The position numbers and the translations under genes are program-made. DNA of 64,000 bases, taken from Xanthomonas cassavae CFBP 4642 (lineage in GTDB: Bacteria > Pseudomonadota > Gammaproteobacteria > Xanthomonadales > Xanthomonadaceae). Where the stretch lies: positions 231,148 through 295,147 of the forward strand of contig NZ_CM002139.1 in NCBI RefSeq assembly GCF_000454545.1, in the 5' to 3' direction. Under the pieces are notes generated by a model. That model was not told the origin of the DNA. It saw only the letters and a program-made list of their open reading frames with translations, and made no database searches. Of this stretch, positions 46,701 through 54,429 are shown piece after piece; the stretch's first letter is position 1; the number at the start of each line of letters is the position of its first letter.

Positions 46701-47693
46701 GACGCCGCGGCAGCGGTCACCGAGGCAGAGCCGTTCGATCCGCGCTTTGCCGGCAACCGCTTCGGTGTGGTGATGCACGACGTGTTCGAGCGTTGCGACT
46801 TCGCCGCCTGGCAGCACTGGCGCCCCGGCGCGCCGGCGCCCGAGGGCCAGGCCGCCCCGATCACCGAAGCCCTGCAACGCGGCGGCTACGCGCAGGACGA
46901 GCTCGATGACGGCCTGCGCATGCTCACTGCACTGATCGGCAACACCCTCACCGTGATCCTGCCCGAAGGCACCGCCCTGGCCGCCGTGCCCGAGCCGCAG
47001 CGCCGCAACGAAATGGAATTCCACTTCGCCATGCAGCCCACCCGCGTGGACGCGCTGCTGGCGCTGTTGCACCGCTTCGAGGTGGTCGGCGACCGCCAGG
47101 CCTTCGGCGCACGCCAGCGCCTGGAAGGCCTGATGACCGGCCTGATCGATCTGACCTACACCGTCGACGGCCGCTGGTACGTGCTGGACTACAAATCCAA
47201 CCGCCTGCCCAGCTACGAACCCGACGCGCTGGCCCGCGTCATGGCGCATAGCGAGTACACCCTGCAGGCACTGATCTACACCGTGGCGCTGCACCGCTGG
47301 CTGCGCTTCCGCCTGGGCGAGGCCTACGACTACGCCCGCGACTTCGGCGGCGTGCGCTACCTGTTCTGCCGCGGCCTGGATGCGGGACGCCAGTGCATGG
47401 ACGAGGCCGTGCCCGACCCCATACACGTACCGGTCGCCGGGGCCGACTCCACACGCGACGAGGCGTCCGCGCCCGGCATCCACGCCTGGCGCTTCGACCC
47501 GGCGCTGGTTCAGGCCCTGGATGCTCTGTTCGCCGGCAAGCCTCTAGATCCCGATTCCAGCGACGCCCCAAAGTCTCCCTCCTCCCAGGAGAGCGACGCC
47601 AAAAAGCCCCTCTCCCCCCGGGACCTCGGTCCCCTTCAAGGAGAGAGGGGTTGGGGTGAGGGTCCGTCCGCCCCGGGAACCCCCACCCCATGA
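43752..47693 (+). CDS. recB: RecB helicase-nuclease subunit of exonuclease V, with repeat-derived insertions
   Basis: A 1313-residue protein: 3'-5' helicase and the sole nuclease of RecBCD. Walker A is EASAGTGKTFTL (about 22-33), the Walker B/motif II is VDEFQDTDD (about 418), motif III GDPKQAIYGFRGGD, later motifs VTLHKSKGLEYPLVF and LLYVGLTRAEHAL. The nuclease site has LDYKSN at about 1146 with upstream acidic residues. Two stretches are not RecB: residues about 86-110 (TIVGAHPGATDL onward) are coded by a palindromic repeat at 44010-44073, and the last 35 residues by a G-rich repeat at 47607-47663. Both lie outside the motifs. It overlaps recC and recD by ATGA. Confidence 0.93.
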   Translation: MSAPTATDPYLQLPLDGVRLIEASAGTGKTFTLATLFTRLVVERGLRIGQILAVTFTEAATQELRRRIRERLVLAATLVPDAPSTIVGAHPGATDLADDPSRPGPLLQEPPDVLLTRAILTAHLAAGTETPATLRRRLQQAVEEIDLAAVFTIHGFCARVLREHALESGQAFAAPQLLANDRELLGEVAADLWRQRAADAVVAEDLIALWSAGPLALVTDLRALLRHTTLLPAACADTDDAAALLQAVHAAGHVLAAAFQTHGTAFFETLMAAIDGGVLSKVSYKPDWLTALWHWFDAFAAAPSQDSTPHPKLVKLTATELAAGTNKKFVDRTPASPLSHAIDGYLTALARVEQWRTRRRIRLLHALREDAIARLALLKRQRRVQTYDDLVDGVAHALEGPQADALVRRLRAQYAIALVDEFQDTDDRQWAIFSNVFGNGPLAQAAGFAPSLFLIGDPKQAIYGFRGGDVHTYLAAAVSAELAPPLSHNFRSRPGVLAAIDALYAQAGYTDAFLTDGIAFHPVQPGTKRLDTDLQRAGATAPALTLWRAPEPPPPAAPAAKTRQAGKPKPWSAGRARELATAACVAAIRGWLAAGRDGTAIINARPVQAGDIAVLVRSHGEATRIQQALGAVGIAAVAAGKQSLFATDQALELLALLQALLDPGDDSRLRAALATVLIGQDAIAIATLEHDGERHRRWQQQALDWRERWQRGGPLALIGELGAAHGQRLLALVDGERRLTNYLQLAELLQEADARALGPHGLVDWLARRIANADDNDEAQQLRLESDARRMQIVTLHKSKGLEYPLVFLPYIGIGRGDKGAGRHCVVHAPETGRQLHWNVKEDPAWSAAEAAWKQEQRAEDARLLYVGLTRAEHALWIASGSFHQHERTPLAGMLRALDALQGAAGQGVVVVDTATPLPELPRLPPPPEAQVPPARIPQRHIAPEWWVYSFTQLANADAGAATDPMASATVVGSGGTDEPAASDAAAAVTEAEPFDPRFAGNRFGVVMHDVFERCDFAAWQHWRPGAPAPEGQAAPITEALQRGGYAQDELDDGLRMLTALIGNTLTVILPEGTALAAVPEPQRRNEMEFHFAMQPTRVDALLALLHRFEVVGDRQAFGARQRLEGLMTGLIDLTYTVDGRWYVLDYKSNRLPSYEPDALARVMAHSEYTLQALIYTVALHRWLRFRLGEAYDYARDFGGVRYLFCRGLDAGRQCMDEAVPDPIHVPVAGADSTRDEASAPGIHAWRFDPALVQALDALFAGKPLDPDSSDAPKSPSSQESDAKKPLSPRDLGPLQGERGWGEGPSAPGTPTP
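44010..44073 (+). repeat. GTAGGAGCGC-family palindromic repeat inside recB
   Basis: Begins GTAGGAGCGCACCCGGGCG and ends CGCTCCTAC, matching the intergenic copies at 9959 and 31981 in one arm and diverged in the other. It is translated in frame between the RecB stretches ATLVPDAPS and PDVLLTRAILTAHL. Confidence 0.85.
47607..47663 (+). repeat. CCCCTCTCC/GGGGTGAGGG repeat forming the C-terminal tail of recB
   Basis: Starts CCCCTCTCCCCCCGGGACC and ends GAGAGGGGTTGGGGTGAGGG, the same type as the intergenic unit at 27561-27641. It encodes the RecB tail KPLSPRDLGPLQGERGWGEG just before the recD start. Confidence 0.85.
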
Positions 47694-50080
47694 CCCACCC
47701 AACCCTGCTCACCGCCCTCAACCAGGCCAGTGCCCTGCGCACGCTGGACCTGGCCTTCGCGCAAAGCCTGCAGCGCCTCGCCCCGGACACCGACCCGCGG
47801 GTCCTGGCCGGCGCCGCGCTCGCCTCGCTAGCCGTCACCAGCGGCCACGCCGGTCTGGACCCGGCCCGCGCCGCGATGCTGCTGGACCCGCGCGATGGCC
47901 CCCCGTCCACGCTGCCGGACCCCGCCGACTGGCAACGCGCACTCGCCGCCTCGCGCTGGGTCGACCAACCCGCGCCCGACCAACCTGCCGCCGCGGACTG
48001 CCCGCTGGTGCTCGAACACGGCCTGCTCTACCTGCGCCGCTACCGCGAGTACGAACGCCGCCTGGCCCTGGGACTGCGCCGCATCGCCGCGCAACCCATG
48101 CCCGCGTTCGACGCCACCGCGCTGGCACCGCTGTTCGCGCAGTTGTTCCCGAACGCGACCCAGACCCCTCTCCCCCCGGGAGAGGGTGCCCGAAGGGCGG
48201 GTGAGGGCACGGGCCTGCCCGAGCCATCCCTCCACCAAGAAGGAACAAACCCGCCCACGCCATCCCACGTCCCAGACCGCCAGGCCCAGGCCGCTGCGCT
48301 GGCCCTGCGCCGCGCGCTGCTGCTGGTCACCGGCGGCCCCGGTACCGGCAAGACCACCACCATCGCCCGCATGCTGCTGCTGCGCATCGCCCAGGCCGCC
48401 GGCACAGCGCCGCCCCGCATCGCCCTGGCCGCGCCCACCGGCCGCGCCGCCGAGCGCATGGCCGAGAGCCTGCGCCTGGCCGTGGCCCGCGCCATGGAGC
48501 AAGGCCCGCCGCCTCCCTCCGCCGCACCGACTCCGGACACGTCCCGTCTCCCGCCTACCGGACTGCACGCAGACGTTTCCCCTCTCCCGCCTGCGGGAGA
48601 GGGTGCCCGCAGGGCGGGTGAGGGCAGCGCCCCCACCGACCCATCCTGGACCACCGCCCTCCCCACCGGCGCCAGCACCCTGCATCGCCTGCTCGGCGTC
48701 ATCCCCGACGCCCCGCAGTTCCGCCACACCGCCGACAACCCGCTGCCGTTCGACCTGATCGTGGTCGACGAAGCCTCCATGGTCGACCTGCCGCTGATGT
48801 GCAAGCTGGTCGAAGCCGTCGCCGACGGCACCCAGCTCATCTTGCTCGGCGACGCCGACCAGCTGCCCTCGGTGGAAGCCGGCGACGTGCTCGCCGCCAT
48901 CCTGCAGGCGGCCGGCCCCGGCGATGCGCTGCAGCCGGATGACGCCCACGCCCTGCAACCGCTGCTCGGCAGCCCGCCTGCCGCCACGCCCGCGCCTGCG
49001 CACACCGGCGGGCTCACCGGCCACCGCGTGCACCTGCTGCGCGGTTACCGCCAGGCAGACGAGTTCGCACTCGCCCCACTGGCCGATGCCATCCGCGCCG
49101 GCGACGCCGACACCACGCTCGCGCTGCTGCGCAGCGGCGAGCTGGCCGGCGTGCATTTCCACGAAGACGGCGACGACCCGCTCAGCGACGACCGCGACGC
49201 ACTGCTCGCCCACTGGCGCGCGCTGGCCGACGCCACCGACCCGGCCACCGCCCTGCGTGACGCCGGGCGCCTGCGCCTGCTCACCGCCGTGCGCGCCGGC
49301 CCGCAGGGCGCGCGCGGCCTCAACGCGCGGATCGAACACCTGCTGGCCGACACCGGCGCCGGCACACGCCGCCTTGGCACCGGCTCGCCCTGGTTCCAGG
49401 GCCGCCTGCTGCTGATCACCGAAAACAGCTACCGCCACGGCCTGTTCAACGGCGATGTCGGCATCTGTTTGCGAAGCGAAGCGAGTCCCTTTCCGGGGCG
49501 AAGCGAAGCCACTCCCTTCTCCGGGCACAGCGAAGCCCATCCGTCTTCGCAACCAGGCGCAGCGGATTCCTCAGTGGAGCGAAGCGCCGCAGGCGCCGCG
49601 ACCCATCGCGGCAACCAAGCGCCCTCGTCCCGGCCAAGCCAACCTGGCGGCAACTCTTACCGCGACGCCACCGGTGCCGACCGCCGTGCACAAGGCCCGT
49701 TGATCGCCTGGTTCGACGGCGACGGCGACGGCCAGGTGCGCGGCTTCCACCCCGCCACCTTGCCGGCCCACGAAAGCGCCTTCGCCATGACCGTGCACAA
49801 GGCCCAGGGCAGCGAATTCGACACCGTGTGGCTGCAGCTGCCCACCCGCGACGCCCGCGTGCTCAGCCGCGAACTGCTCTACACCGGCATCACCCGCGCC
49901 CGCCGCGCCCTGCACCTGGCCGGCAGCGAAGCGGTCATCCGCGCCGCACTGGCGCGCCACGCCGCGCGGATCTCGGGGCTGGCGTGGAGGTTGGGTGCTA
50001 ACGAACTGGAGCCGAGTTCGGTGCCGGCGCCGGTTCCCGAGCCGCCCGCAACGGCCCCGGTGCAAGGCGCGTTGTTCTGA
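47690..50080 (+). CDS. recD: RecD helicase subunit of exonuclease V, with several repeat-derived insertions
   Basis: A 796-residue 5'-3' helicase of the RecBCD enzyme. Walker A GGPGTGKTTT lies at about 214-223, motif II IVVDEASMVDLPLM, motif III LILLGDADQLPSVEAGDVL, and the C-terminal motifs AMTVHKAQGSEFDTVWLQLP and LYTGITRARRALHLAG are intact. Three stretches are foreign: two PPxGEGARRAGEG segments (about 162-172 and 300-312) coded by the same G-rich repeat, and a Ser/Glu/Ala-rich block of about 70 residues (595-663) that splits ENSYRHGLFNGDVGI from GPLIAWFDGDG. Without them the protein would be nearer the length usual for the family. Its start overlaps recB. Confidence 0.92.
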   Translation: MTHPTLLTALNQASALRTLDLAFAQSLQRLAPDTDPRVLAGAALASLAVTSGHAGLDPARAAMLLDPRDGPPSTLPDPADWQRALAASRWVDQPAPDQPAAADCPLVLEHGLLYLRRYREYERRLALGLRRIAAQPMPAFDATALAPLFAQLFPNATQTPLPPGEGARRAGEGTGLPEPSLHQEGTNPPTPSHVPDRQAQAAALALRRALLLVTGGPGTGKTTTIARMLLLRIAQAAGTAPPRIALAAPTGRAAERMAESLRLAVARAMEQGPPPPSAAPTPDTSRLPPTGLHADVSPLPPAGEGARRAGEGSAPTDPSWTTALPTGASTLHRLLGVIPDAPQFRHTADNPLPFDLIVVDEASMVDLPLMCKLVEAVADGTQLILLGDADQLPSVEAGDVLAAILQAAGPGDALQPDDAHALQPLLGSPPAATPAPAHTGGLTGHRVHLLRGYRQADEFALAPLADAIRAGDADTTLALLRSGELAGVHFHEDGDDPLSDDRDALLAHWRALADATDPATALRDAGRLRLLTAVRAGPQGARGLNARIEHLLADTGAGTRRLGTGSPWFQGRLLLITENSYRHGLFNGDVGICLRSEASPFPGRSEATPFSGHSEAHPSSQPGAADSSVERSAAGAATHRGNQAPSSRPSQPGGNSYRDATGADRRAQGPLIAWFDGDGDGQVRGFHPATLPAHESAFAMTVHKAQGSEFDTVWLQLPTRDARVLSRELLYTGITRARRALHLAGSEAVIRAALARHAARISGLAWRLGANELEPSSVPAPVPEPPATAPVQGALF
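48165..48209 (+). repeat. CCCCTCTCC/GGGTGAGGG repeat inside recD, first copy
   Basis: Begins CCCCTCTCCCCCCGGGAGAG and ends GAAGGGCGGGTGAGGGCA. It encodes PLPPGEGARRAGEG and matches the copy at 48579. Confidence 0.85.
48579..48626 (+). repeat. CCCCTCTCC/GGGTGAGGG repeat inside recD, second copy
   Basis: Begins CCCTCTCCCGCCTGCGGGAG and ends GCAGGGCGGGTGAGGGCA, in the same orientation and reading frame as the copy at 48165. It encodes PLPPAGEGARRAGEG. Confidence 0.85.
49471..49680 (+). repeat. GCGAAGCGAAGC-rich insertion inside recD
   Basis: A block with repeated GCGAAGCGAAGC, GCGAAGCGAAGCC and CAGCGAAGCC units interrupts the conserved RecD text and encodes about 70 Ser/Ala/Glu/Pro-rich residues (RSEASPFPGRSEATPFSG as the start). 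Its internal repeats resemble intergenic rather than coding DNA. Confidence 0.65.
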
Positions 50081-50133
50081 TCGAAACCAGCCGACACCCG
50101 CGCCTGGCCGGCAGAGCAACCGCCATGCAGTCA

Positions 50134-50166
50134 TGACGGTTTGCGTCATATAACGAAATCCGTTAT
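50134..50166. promoter_or_regulatory. Two inverted repeats over the higBA promoter
   Basis: TGACG-N5-CGTCA (50134-50148) and ATAACG-N5-CGTTAT (50150-50166) sit immediately upstream of the higB ATG at 50176. The second is the likely HigA operator over the -10/start region. Assignment to HigA is an inference. Confidence 0.6.
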
Positions 50167-50175
50167 GGTCAAGCC

Positions 50176-50457
50176 ATGATCAGGAGCTTTATCGACAAGG
50201 AAGCCGAAAAGATCTGGTTGGGTGAGCGCTCCCGCCGGTTGCCGGCCGACATCCAGCCGGTGGCGCGCCGCAAGTTGCGCATGCTCAACGCTGCCGCGCA
50301 CCTCGACGATCTGCGCATTCCACCCGCCAACCGGCTGGAAGCGTTGAAGGGCGAGCGGCGCGGTCGGTACAGCATCCGGATCAACGAACAGTGGCGCATC
50401 TGCTTTCGATGGAGGGAAGGCGATGTCGCCGAGGTCGAAATCGTCGATTACCACTGA
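50176..50457 (+). CDS. higB: HigB-type RelE-superfamily toxin
   Basis: A 93-residue toxin of the HigB/RelE fold, expected to cleave mRNA at the ribosome. Typical features are IRSFIDKEAEKIWLGERS at the N-terminus, the helix LPADIQPVARRKLRMLNAA, and the core strands GRYSIRINEQWRICFRWREGD with the catalytic Arg/Asn region, ending VEIVDYH. The toxin-first order and the antitoxin starting 16 bp downstream are the standard higBA arrangement. The pair looks intact. Confidence 0.9.
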   Translation: MIRSFIDKEAEKIWLGERSRRLPADIQPVARRKLRMLNAAAHLDDLRIPPANRLEALKGERRGRYSIRINEQWRICFRWREGDVAEVEIVDYH

Positions 50458-50473
50458 GCCCAGACATCTGTCC

Positions 50474-50764
50474 ATGACGGTCCTACCCAACATCCACCCT
50501 GGCGAAATCTTGCTTGAAGAGTTTCTCGAGCCATTGGGCATCAGCCAGAATGCGCTGGCCCGCGTAACCGGCGTGCCGCCGCGCCGCATCAATGAAATCG
50601 TACTGGGCAAGCGCGGTGTCACCGCCGACACCGCCGTGCGCCTGGCTGCAGCGTTGGGAACCAGCGAGCGCTTCTGGCTGGGCCTGCAAGCCGATTACGA
50701 ACTTGAACAAGCGCATCGCGCGCTGGGCGACCTGCCGTCACGGATCACGCGGTTGGTGGCTTGA
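50474..50764 (+). CDS. higA: HigA-type XRE antitoxin
   Basis: A 96-residue antitoxin with a central helix-turn-helix (ISQNALARVTGVPPRRINEIVLGKRG, residues 24-49) flanked by NIHPGEILLEEFLEPLG and the dimerisation helix ERFWLGLQADYELEQA. It should bind HigB and repress the operon through the inverted repeats at 50134-50166. The start MTVLPNIHPG at 50474 is chosen; the frame is open upstream over the end of higB. Confidence 0.92.
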   Translation: MTVLPNIHPGEILLEEFLEPLGISQNALARVTGVPPRRINEIVLGKRGVTADTAVRLAAALGTSERFWLGLQADYELEQAHRALGDLPSRITRLVA

Positions 50765-50798
50765 GTTGGGAGGCCCCCATCGCTACGTGGATCGTGGG

Positions 50799-51107
50799 CT
50801 ATAACCTGCCGGCCAAACGCACCATCAGATCCATGCGCTCATGCAGGATCGCCACGATCAGTGCCGGAGCGCGCTCACGCGGCAGGCAGAAGATGTGATG
50901 GTGCATGCAATGCGACATCCGCAATGCGGGGTACAGCGCGCTCAGATCCTTGAAAGTGCATTCCCCTGCTGCGAGACGGGCGATGCCCTGTTCCAGGTCT
51001 GCTATGTACCGGCGAACCTGCTCCTGGCCCCAGCGTGCCGAGGTGTAGCGGATGATCCCGCGCAGATCGGCTTCGGCTGCGTCGGTAAGGACGTAGCCGT
51101 GCATCAA
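50799..51107 (-). CDS. parE: ParE-type RelE-superfamily toxin
   Basis: A 102-residue ParE-like toxin: YVLTDAAEADLRGIIRYTSARWGQEQVRRYIADLEQGIARLA is the two-helix hairpin of the family, and a beta-sheet with LRMSHCMHHHIFCLPRERAPALIVAILHERMD follows. ParE toxins poison gyrase; some relatives are mRNases, so the target is not certain. Its start overlaps the antitoxin stop by four bases (ATGA), so the pair is translationally coupled. Confidence 0.88.
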   Translation of the reverse strand: MMHGYVLTDAAEADLRGIIRYTSARWGQEQVRRYIADLEQGIARLAAGECTFKDLSALYPALRMSHCMHHHIFCLPRERAPALIVAILHERMDLMVRLAGRL

Positions 51108-51358
51108 CCGCGACTGCCCTCGGCCAATTCTTCATCCAGGATGGTGCTGATGCTCTTGGTAGAAACCTCGCCGGCAAGGCCTTCCTCGACACGTGCCCCA
51201 AGCAGGCTTTTCAACTCCTGCCACGCTTGATCGGCGTTTACGTCGCCCGGAAAGAGACGTTCGAGTGCGTACTGCTTGATGGTCTTGCCCTGCAGGGCCG
51301 CCAGCGCCTTGAGGCTCTGATGCTGCTGATCGCTTAGGTCGATGGTCAAACGGCTCAT
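51104..51358 (-). CDS. ParD-like antitoxin of the ParE pair
   Basis: An 84-residue antitoxin. The N-terminal MSRLTIDLSDQQHQSLKALAALQGKTIKQYALERL is a ribbon-helix-helix of the kind found in ParD and related antitoxins, and the acidic C-terminal half (STKSISTILDEELAEG) would wrap the toxin. The start at 51358 is chosen; a start seven codons upstream is possible. It lies before the toxin, as usual for parDE. A GC-rich near-palindrome (AGCCGGTTAGCCGGCT) about 35 bp upstream may be its operator. Confidence 0.85.
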   Translation of the reverse strand: MSRLTIDLSDQQHQSLKALAALQGKTIKQYALERLFPGDVNADQAWQELKSLLGARVEEGLAGEVSTKSISTILDEELAEGSRG

Positions 51359-51546
51359 AAGCAGCTCCGAAGTCCGCACAAACCCACATTAGCACAGCCG
51401 GTTAGCCGGCTCGTTGATCGGTCTAAAGCAGCGTTTAGCGGGCTACCGCAGGTCATGCCGGCGGTGATTGGGAGACTCCGAGAGGCCGAGTTATGACGCC
51501 AGCGCTCAGCCAGTAGTAGAACATCCAATAAAACGTCCAAAAGCCG

Positions 51547-51573
51547 CGAGGTCAGGCGATTCACCTGACCTCG
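51547..51573 (-). terminator. Terminator hairpin behind the small lysine-rich protein gene
   Basis: CGAGGTCAGG and CCTGACCTCG make a perfect 10-bp stem with a seven-base loop, followed on the minus strand by a C-rich then TTTT-containing stretch. It lies 27 bp behind the 32-residue gene. Confidence 0.65.
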
Positions 51574-51599
51574 TTCGCCATCTGGCAGGCCCGGGCGGC

Positions 51600-51698
51600 T
51601 TACTTGCCCTTCTTTTCCTGCTTGGCCGCGCGCTTTTCTTTCAGCGTCTTGGTCGGCTCTTTCTTCTGGTTCTTCTTCTGGTCCATCCCCTTGCTCAT
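51600..51698 (-). CDS. Lysine-rich 32-residue protein
   Basis: A 33-codon frame with ATG at 51698, a GAGG ribosome site five bases upstream and a terminator hairpin downstream. The product begins MSKGMDQKKNQKKEPTKTLK and ends with a second Lys-rich stretch; 14 of 32 residues are Lys. It has no hydrophobic segment. High charge suggests binding to nucleic acid or the ribosome, or a small disordered protein, but function is unknown. It is too short for most gene finders; the ribosome site and terminator are the main support. Confidence 0.7.
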   Translation of the reverse strand: MSKGMDQKKNQKKEPTKTLKEKRAAKQEKKGK

Positions 51699-51836
51699 GA
51701 CACCCTCGTAGTTGCTGGATTGATTGGGCTGGCAGCGCCATGACCCCGGCGTGCCTGCGCACTGTAAGGCTTGTGTGCCATGGAAGGCAGAGGGGATTGC
51801 AGGCCAGGGCGACGGGCGGCGCGGCCGGCCACCGCC

Positions 51837-53750
51837 TCAGCGCGGCGCCAGCAGCCTGGCCAGCGTATCGGGCCGGTCGGCACGCCGCTGCAGCCTGGGG
51901 TAACGCAGCGGCCCTGTGTACGCAATCGCCACGTCTGCATGGTGGTCGTCCTGGGCAATGCCCAGCACGATGGGGCGATGCGTCGAGCCGCGCACCGCAT
52001 CGCGCAAGGTCTGCGGGTTGAACCGCGCGCCGTTGACGGTGAGCAGGCGCGTGCCTGGCCGCAGCCCGGCCGCGAACGCGGGGCCATTCCAGGCCACCGT
52101 GCGGACCATGCCATCGGCGCGCACAGCCAATCCGATCGAATAGCTGAGATCGGACACGCCTGCCTCATTCTCGCTGGCCCGGAACGCTGCTGTCGGCGTG
52201 TCCGTGTAGACCAGTGCCCAGCCGTGCTGGGTCAGGCCGCGCGTGGTGTCTAGTTCGTCGTGCGCATCGATCCATCCCCGCAGGAAACCCGCCCAGTCGG
52301 CAGGCGCCACCGCGTTCAACGCAGCGCAGATGTCGTCGAACGTGTAGGTGCGCGTGGGCGCGTCCGGCGTGGCGCCGGCAAAGAAGCCGCGTGCGAAATC
52401 ATCAAGGCCGCGATCGCCGCCGCTGCGCGCGCGAAGCTCGGCGTCCACCGCCAGCCACAGCATCACGCCTTCGGCGTAGTAATCGCGCCGGCGCTGCCAG
52501 TCGCGCCACGGCACCGGCTGGCGCAGCATGAAGGCCGGGTAGTGGACGTCGTCAGACAGGGGCCGCCATGCCCGTCCGGGCCGCTGCGCGATCTCCGCCG
52601 CTTCGATGGCCAGGCGGTCGCGCACCTCATCGGCACTGAACTGGCCGGCGCGCGTGGCCAGCACCCGTCCCCAGAACTCGGTCTGTCCTTCGTACATCCA
52701 CAACAGGCTGCCGGAGACCGGCACGTTCGGGGTCGGTGCCCATAGGTCGGCCGGGGTCCGATAGAACCCGTTCCAGGCGTGCACGATCTCGTGTGCGATC
52801 AGGTCGCGATACAGCAGCTGCTCCGGCCATTGCTGGAAGTGCGACAACGCCAACCCGTTCTCGCTGGACGCGCGATGCTCGGTGCCGCCGGACGACCCCT
52901 CGTCGCTCAGCCGTGCCAGGATCGCGTAGCGGGCGAACGGCGGCGGGCCGAACACCGCGCGCAGTTGCGCGACCAGAGCCTGCAACTCCGCTACCCGCGC
53001 GGGCGGGATGTGCAGGTCGCCCGGCCGCAACGCCACCACGTCGAGCGACACGGCGCCGGCCCCGGCGGCGGACAATGGCAGCTGCGCGGTATGGCGGCCG
53101 GCCAGCACCGGCGCGTCCAGCAGCGTTTCCAGCGATGTCGTCCTGAAGCGATAGCGCGCGCCCTGTGCATGCTCCACGTCCAGCGCACTGAACGGCCGCA
53201 ACCCCCCGGGCAGGGTGAGCGTGGCGGCCACCGGAATGTTCCGTGCATACCACCCGGCCGGGTAGAGCAGCAGGCGCTGCCACGGCACGGACACGATGTC
53301 GCGCGTGAGCAGGTCGCCGCCGGCCACCATCTGGAACTGCACATCGACTGCCCGCGTCCCGGCCGGCAGCTCCACGTGGAAGGCATGCGGCTCGTAAGCA
53401 TCGCGTCGCCACTTCAAACGGCGGCCCGCCGCACTGACCTGCAGGCCGGCCAGATCGGTGACGGTCAGGCTAGGCCCATGGCTGGCAGCCTCCCACCGCG
53501 GATACAGCAGCGTGGCCGTGGCACCCGGCGCGACCGGCACCCGCTGCTGCACGTTGAAGATGCGCCGCGCCACATCGGAGGCGTCCACGCGCACTTCCAT
53601 CACTCCGTCAAACGGACGATCCACCGGCGGCGGCACAGCGACCGACGGGGCCAGATACACCGGGCCGGCGCTGGATTGGGCAAATGCCGCAATCGCAACA
53701 ACGGCAAGCACAACCGACAGCAGCACGGTGCCCGGGAAGCGGATCGTCAT
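51837..53750 (-). CDS. M61-family zinc aminopeptidase with C-terminal PDZ domain
   Basis: A 637-residue exported peptidase with a signal peptide ending at AAFAQ/SSAG. An N-terminal beta-rich domain (about 30-220) precedes the catalytic domain, which carries HEIVHAWNG at about 317-325 and a downstream Glu in EGQTEFWGRVLATRAG. The C-terminal PDZ domain has SYSIGLAVRADGMVRTVAWNGPAFAAGLRPGTRLLTVNG. M61 enzymes (glycyl aminopeptidase type) cleave N-terminal Gly or Ala. Acidic or Gly-rich plant peptides are possible substrates, but this is conjecture. It stands alone. Confidence 0.88.
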   Translation of the reverse strand: MTIRFPGTVLLSVVLAVVAIAAFAQSSAGPVYLAPSVAVPPPVDRPFDGVMEVRVDASDVARRIFNVQQRVPVAPGATATLLYPRWEAASHGPSLTVTDLAGLQVSAAGRRLKWRRDAYEPHAFHVELPAGTRAVDVQFQMVAGGDLLTRDIVSVPWQRLLLYPAGWYARNIPVAATLTLPGGLRPFSALDVEHAQGARYRFRTTSLETLLDAPVLAGRHTAQLPLSAAGAGAVSLDVVALRPGDLHIPPARVAELQALVAQLRAVFGPPPFARYAILARLSDEGSSGGTEHRASSENGLALSHFQQWPEQLLYRDLIAHEIVHAWNGFYRTPADLWAPTPNVPVSGSLLWMYEGQTEFWGRVLATRAGQFSADEVRDRLAIEAAEIAQRPGRAWRPLSDDVHYPAFMLRQPVPWRDWQRRRDYYAEGVMLWLAVDAELRARSGGDRGLDDFARGFFAGATPDAPTRTYTFDDICAALNAVAPADWAGFLRGWIDAHDELDTTRGLTQHGWALVYTDTPTAAFRASENEAGVSDLSYSIGLAVRADGMVRTVAWNGPAFAAGLRPGTRLLTVNGARFNPQTLRDAVRGSTHRPIVLGIAQDDHHADVAIAYTGPLRYPRLQRRADRPDTLARLLAPR

Positions 53751-54024
53751 CGAGTCTCTTGGATGGTGCGGAACACGCACCGGCAATGAAAGGGCGTGAT
53801 CCTATACCGGCTGCACCAGGTGCTGATGTTGTTCAGTGCAGGCCGCAGGTTCAGTCCGCTATGAAATGTCCGGTTGCCGGTCGTTGCCGGTTGTCGGTTG
53901 CCGCGCGCAGCTTGGCGCACTCATTGCCGCCTCACATCCACATTTCGCTAAGAAGAAAGCAGGTGGATGACCGCTTACGCGCGCACGCACCACCCGGCGC
54001 AACCGCGGCCTGTCTTCGACAGAA

Positions 54025-54055
54025 ACGACAAGGCCCGCAGTGCGGGCCTTGTCGT
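54025..54055. terminator. Strong terminator hairpin behind the small lipoprotein gene
   Basis: A perfect 14-bp stem (ACGACAAGGCCCGC and its complement) with a three-base loop, seven bases behind the stop codon at 54063. Confidence 0.85.
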
Positions 54056-54062
54056 GACGCGC

Positions 54063-54395
54063 TTACTTGGTTTGCACGCGCTGGTACTGCTCGCCGCCGG
54101 TGTTGAGGTGGCCGTTGGTCTCGTCGATGACGAAGTTCGCCGTCTCCCCGTCATTGGTGACCTGCAGCGCCCCGTCCTTGTACACCGCCGGGTAGCTCTC
54201 GGTCTTGGGCTGGCGGCTGAAGAACTTCGGCGTGGTGCTCCGGACCATGAAGGTCTCGCCATTACGCTCGATGTCCATCGTCTCTTCCTGCGTCTGCACA
54301 TTGACCCAGTGCCCAACGAACTTCTCGCCCTCCACCTTGGCGCAACCGCTTACCAACAATGCCGCGGCCAGCGCGGTGCCCATCCACTTCATCAT
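54063..54395 (-). CDS. Small lipoprotein of unknown function
   Basis: A 110-residue lipoprotein with lipobox LLVSGC (Cys at about 18) after MMKWMGTALAAA. The mature part is a compact beta-rich sequence (KFVGHWVNVQTQEETMDIERNGETFMVRST), like a small lipocalin- or YbbB-like fold, ending in NGHLNTGGEQYQRVQ. GGAGAA lies seven bases before the ATG at 54395. It is monocistronic, with a strong terminator. No specific family was recognised. Confidence 0.78.
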   Translation of the reverse strand: MMKWMGTALAAALLVSGCAKVEGEKFVGHWVNVQTQEETMDIERNGETFMVRSTTPKFFSRQPKTESYPAVYKDGALQVTNDGETANFVIDETNGHLNTGGEQYQRVQTK

Positions 54396-54429
54396 CGTGC
54401 GTTCTCCAGTTGAGGCTGCGGCGAGCATG

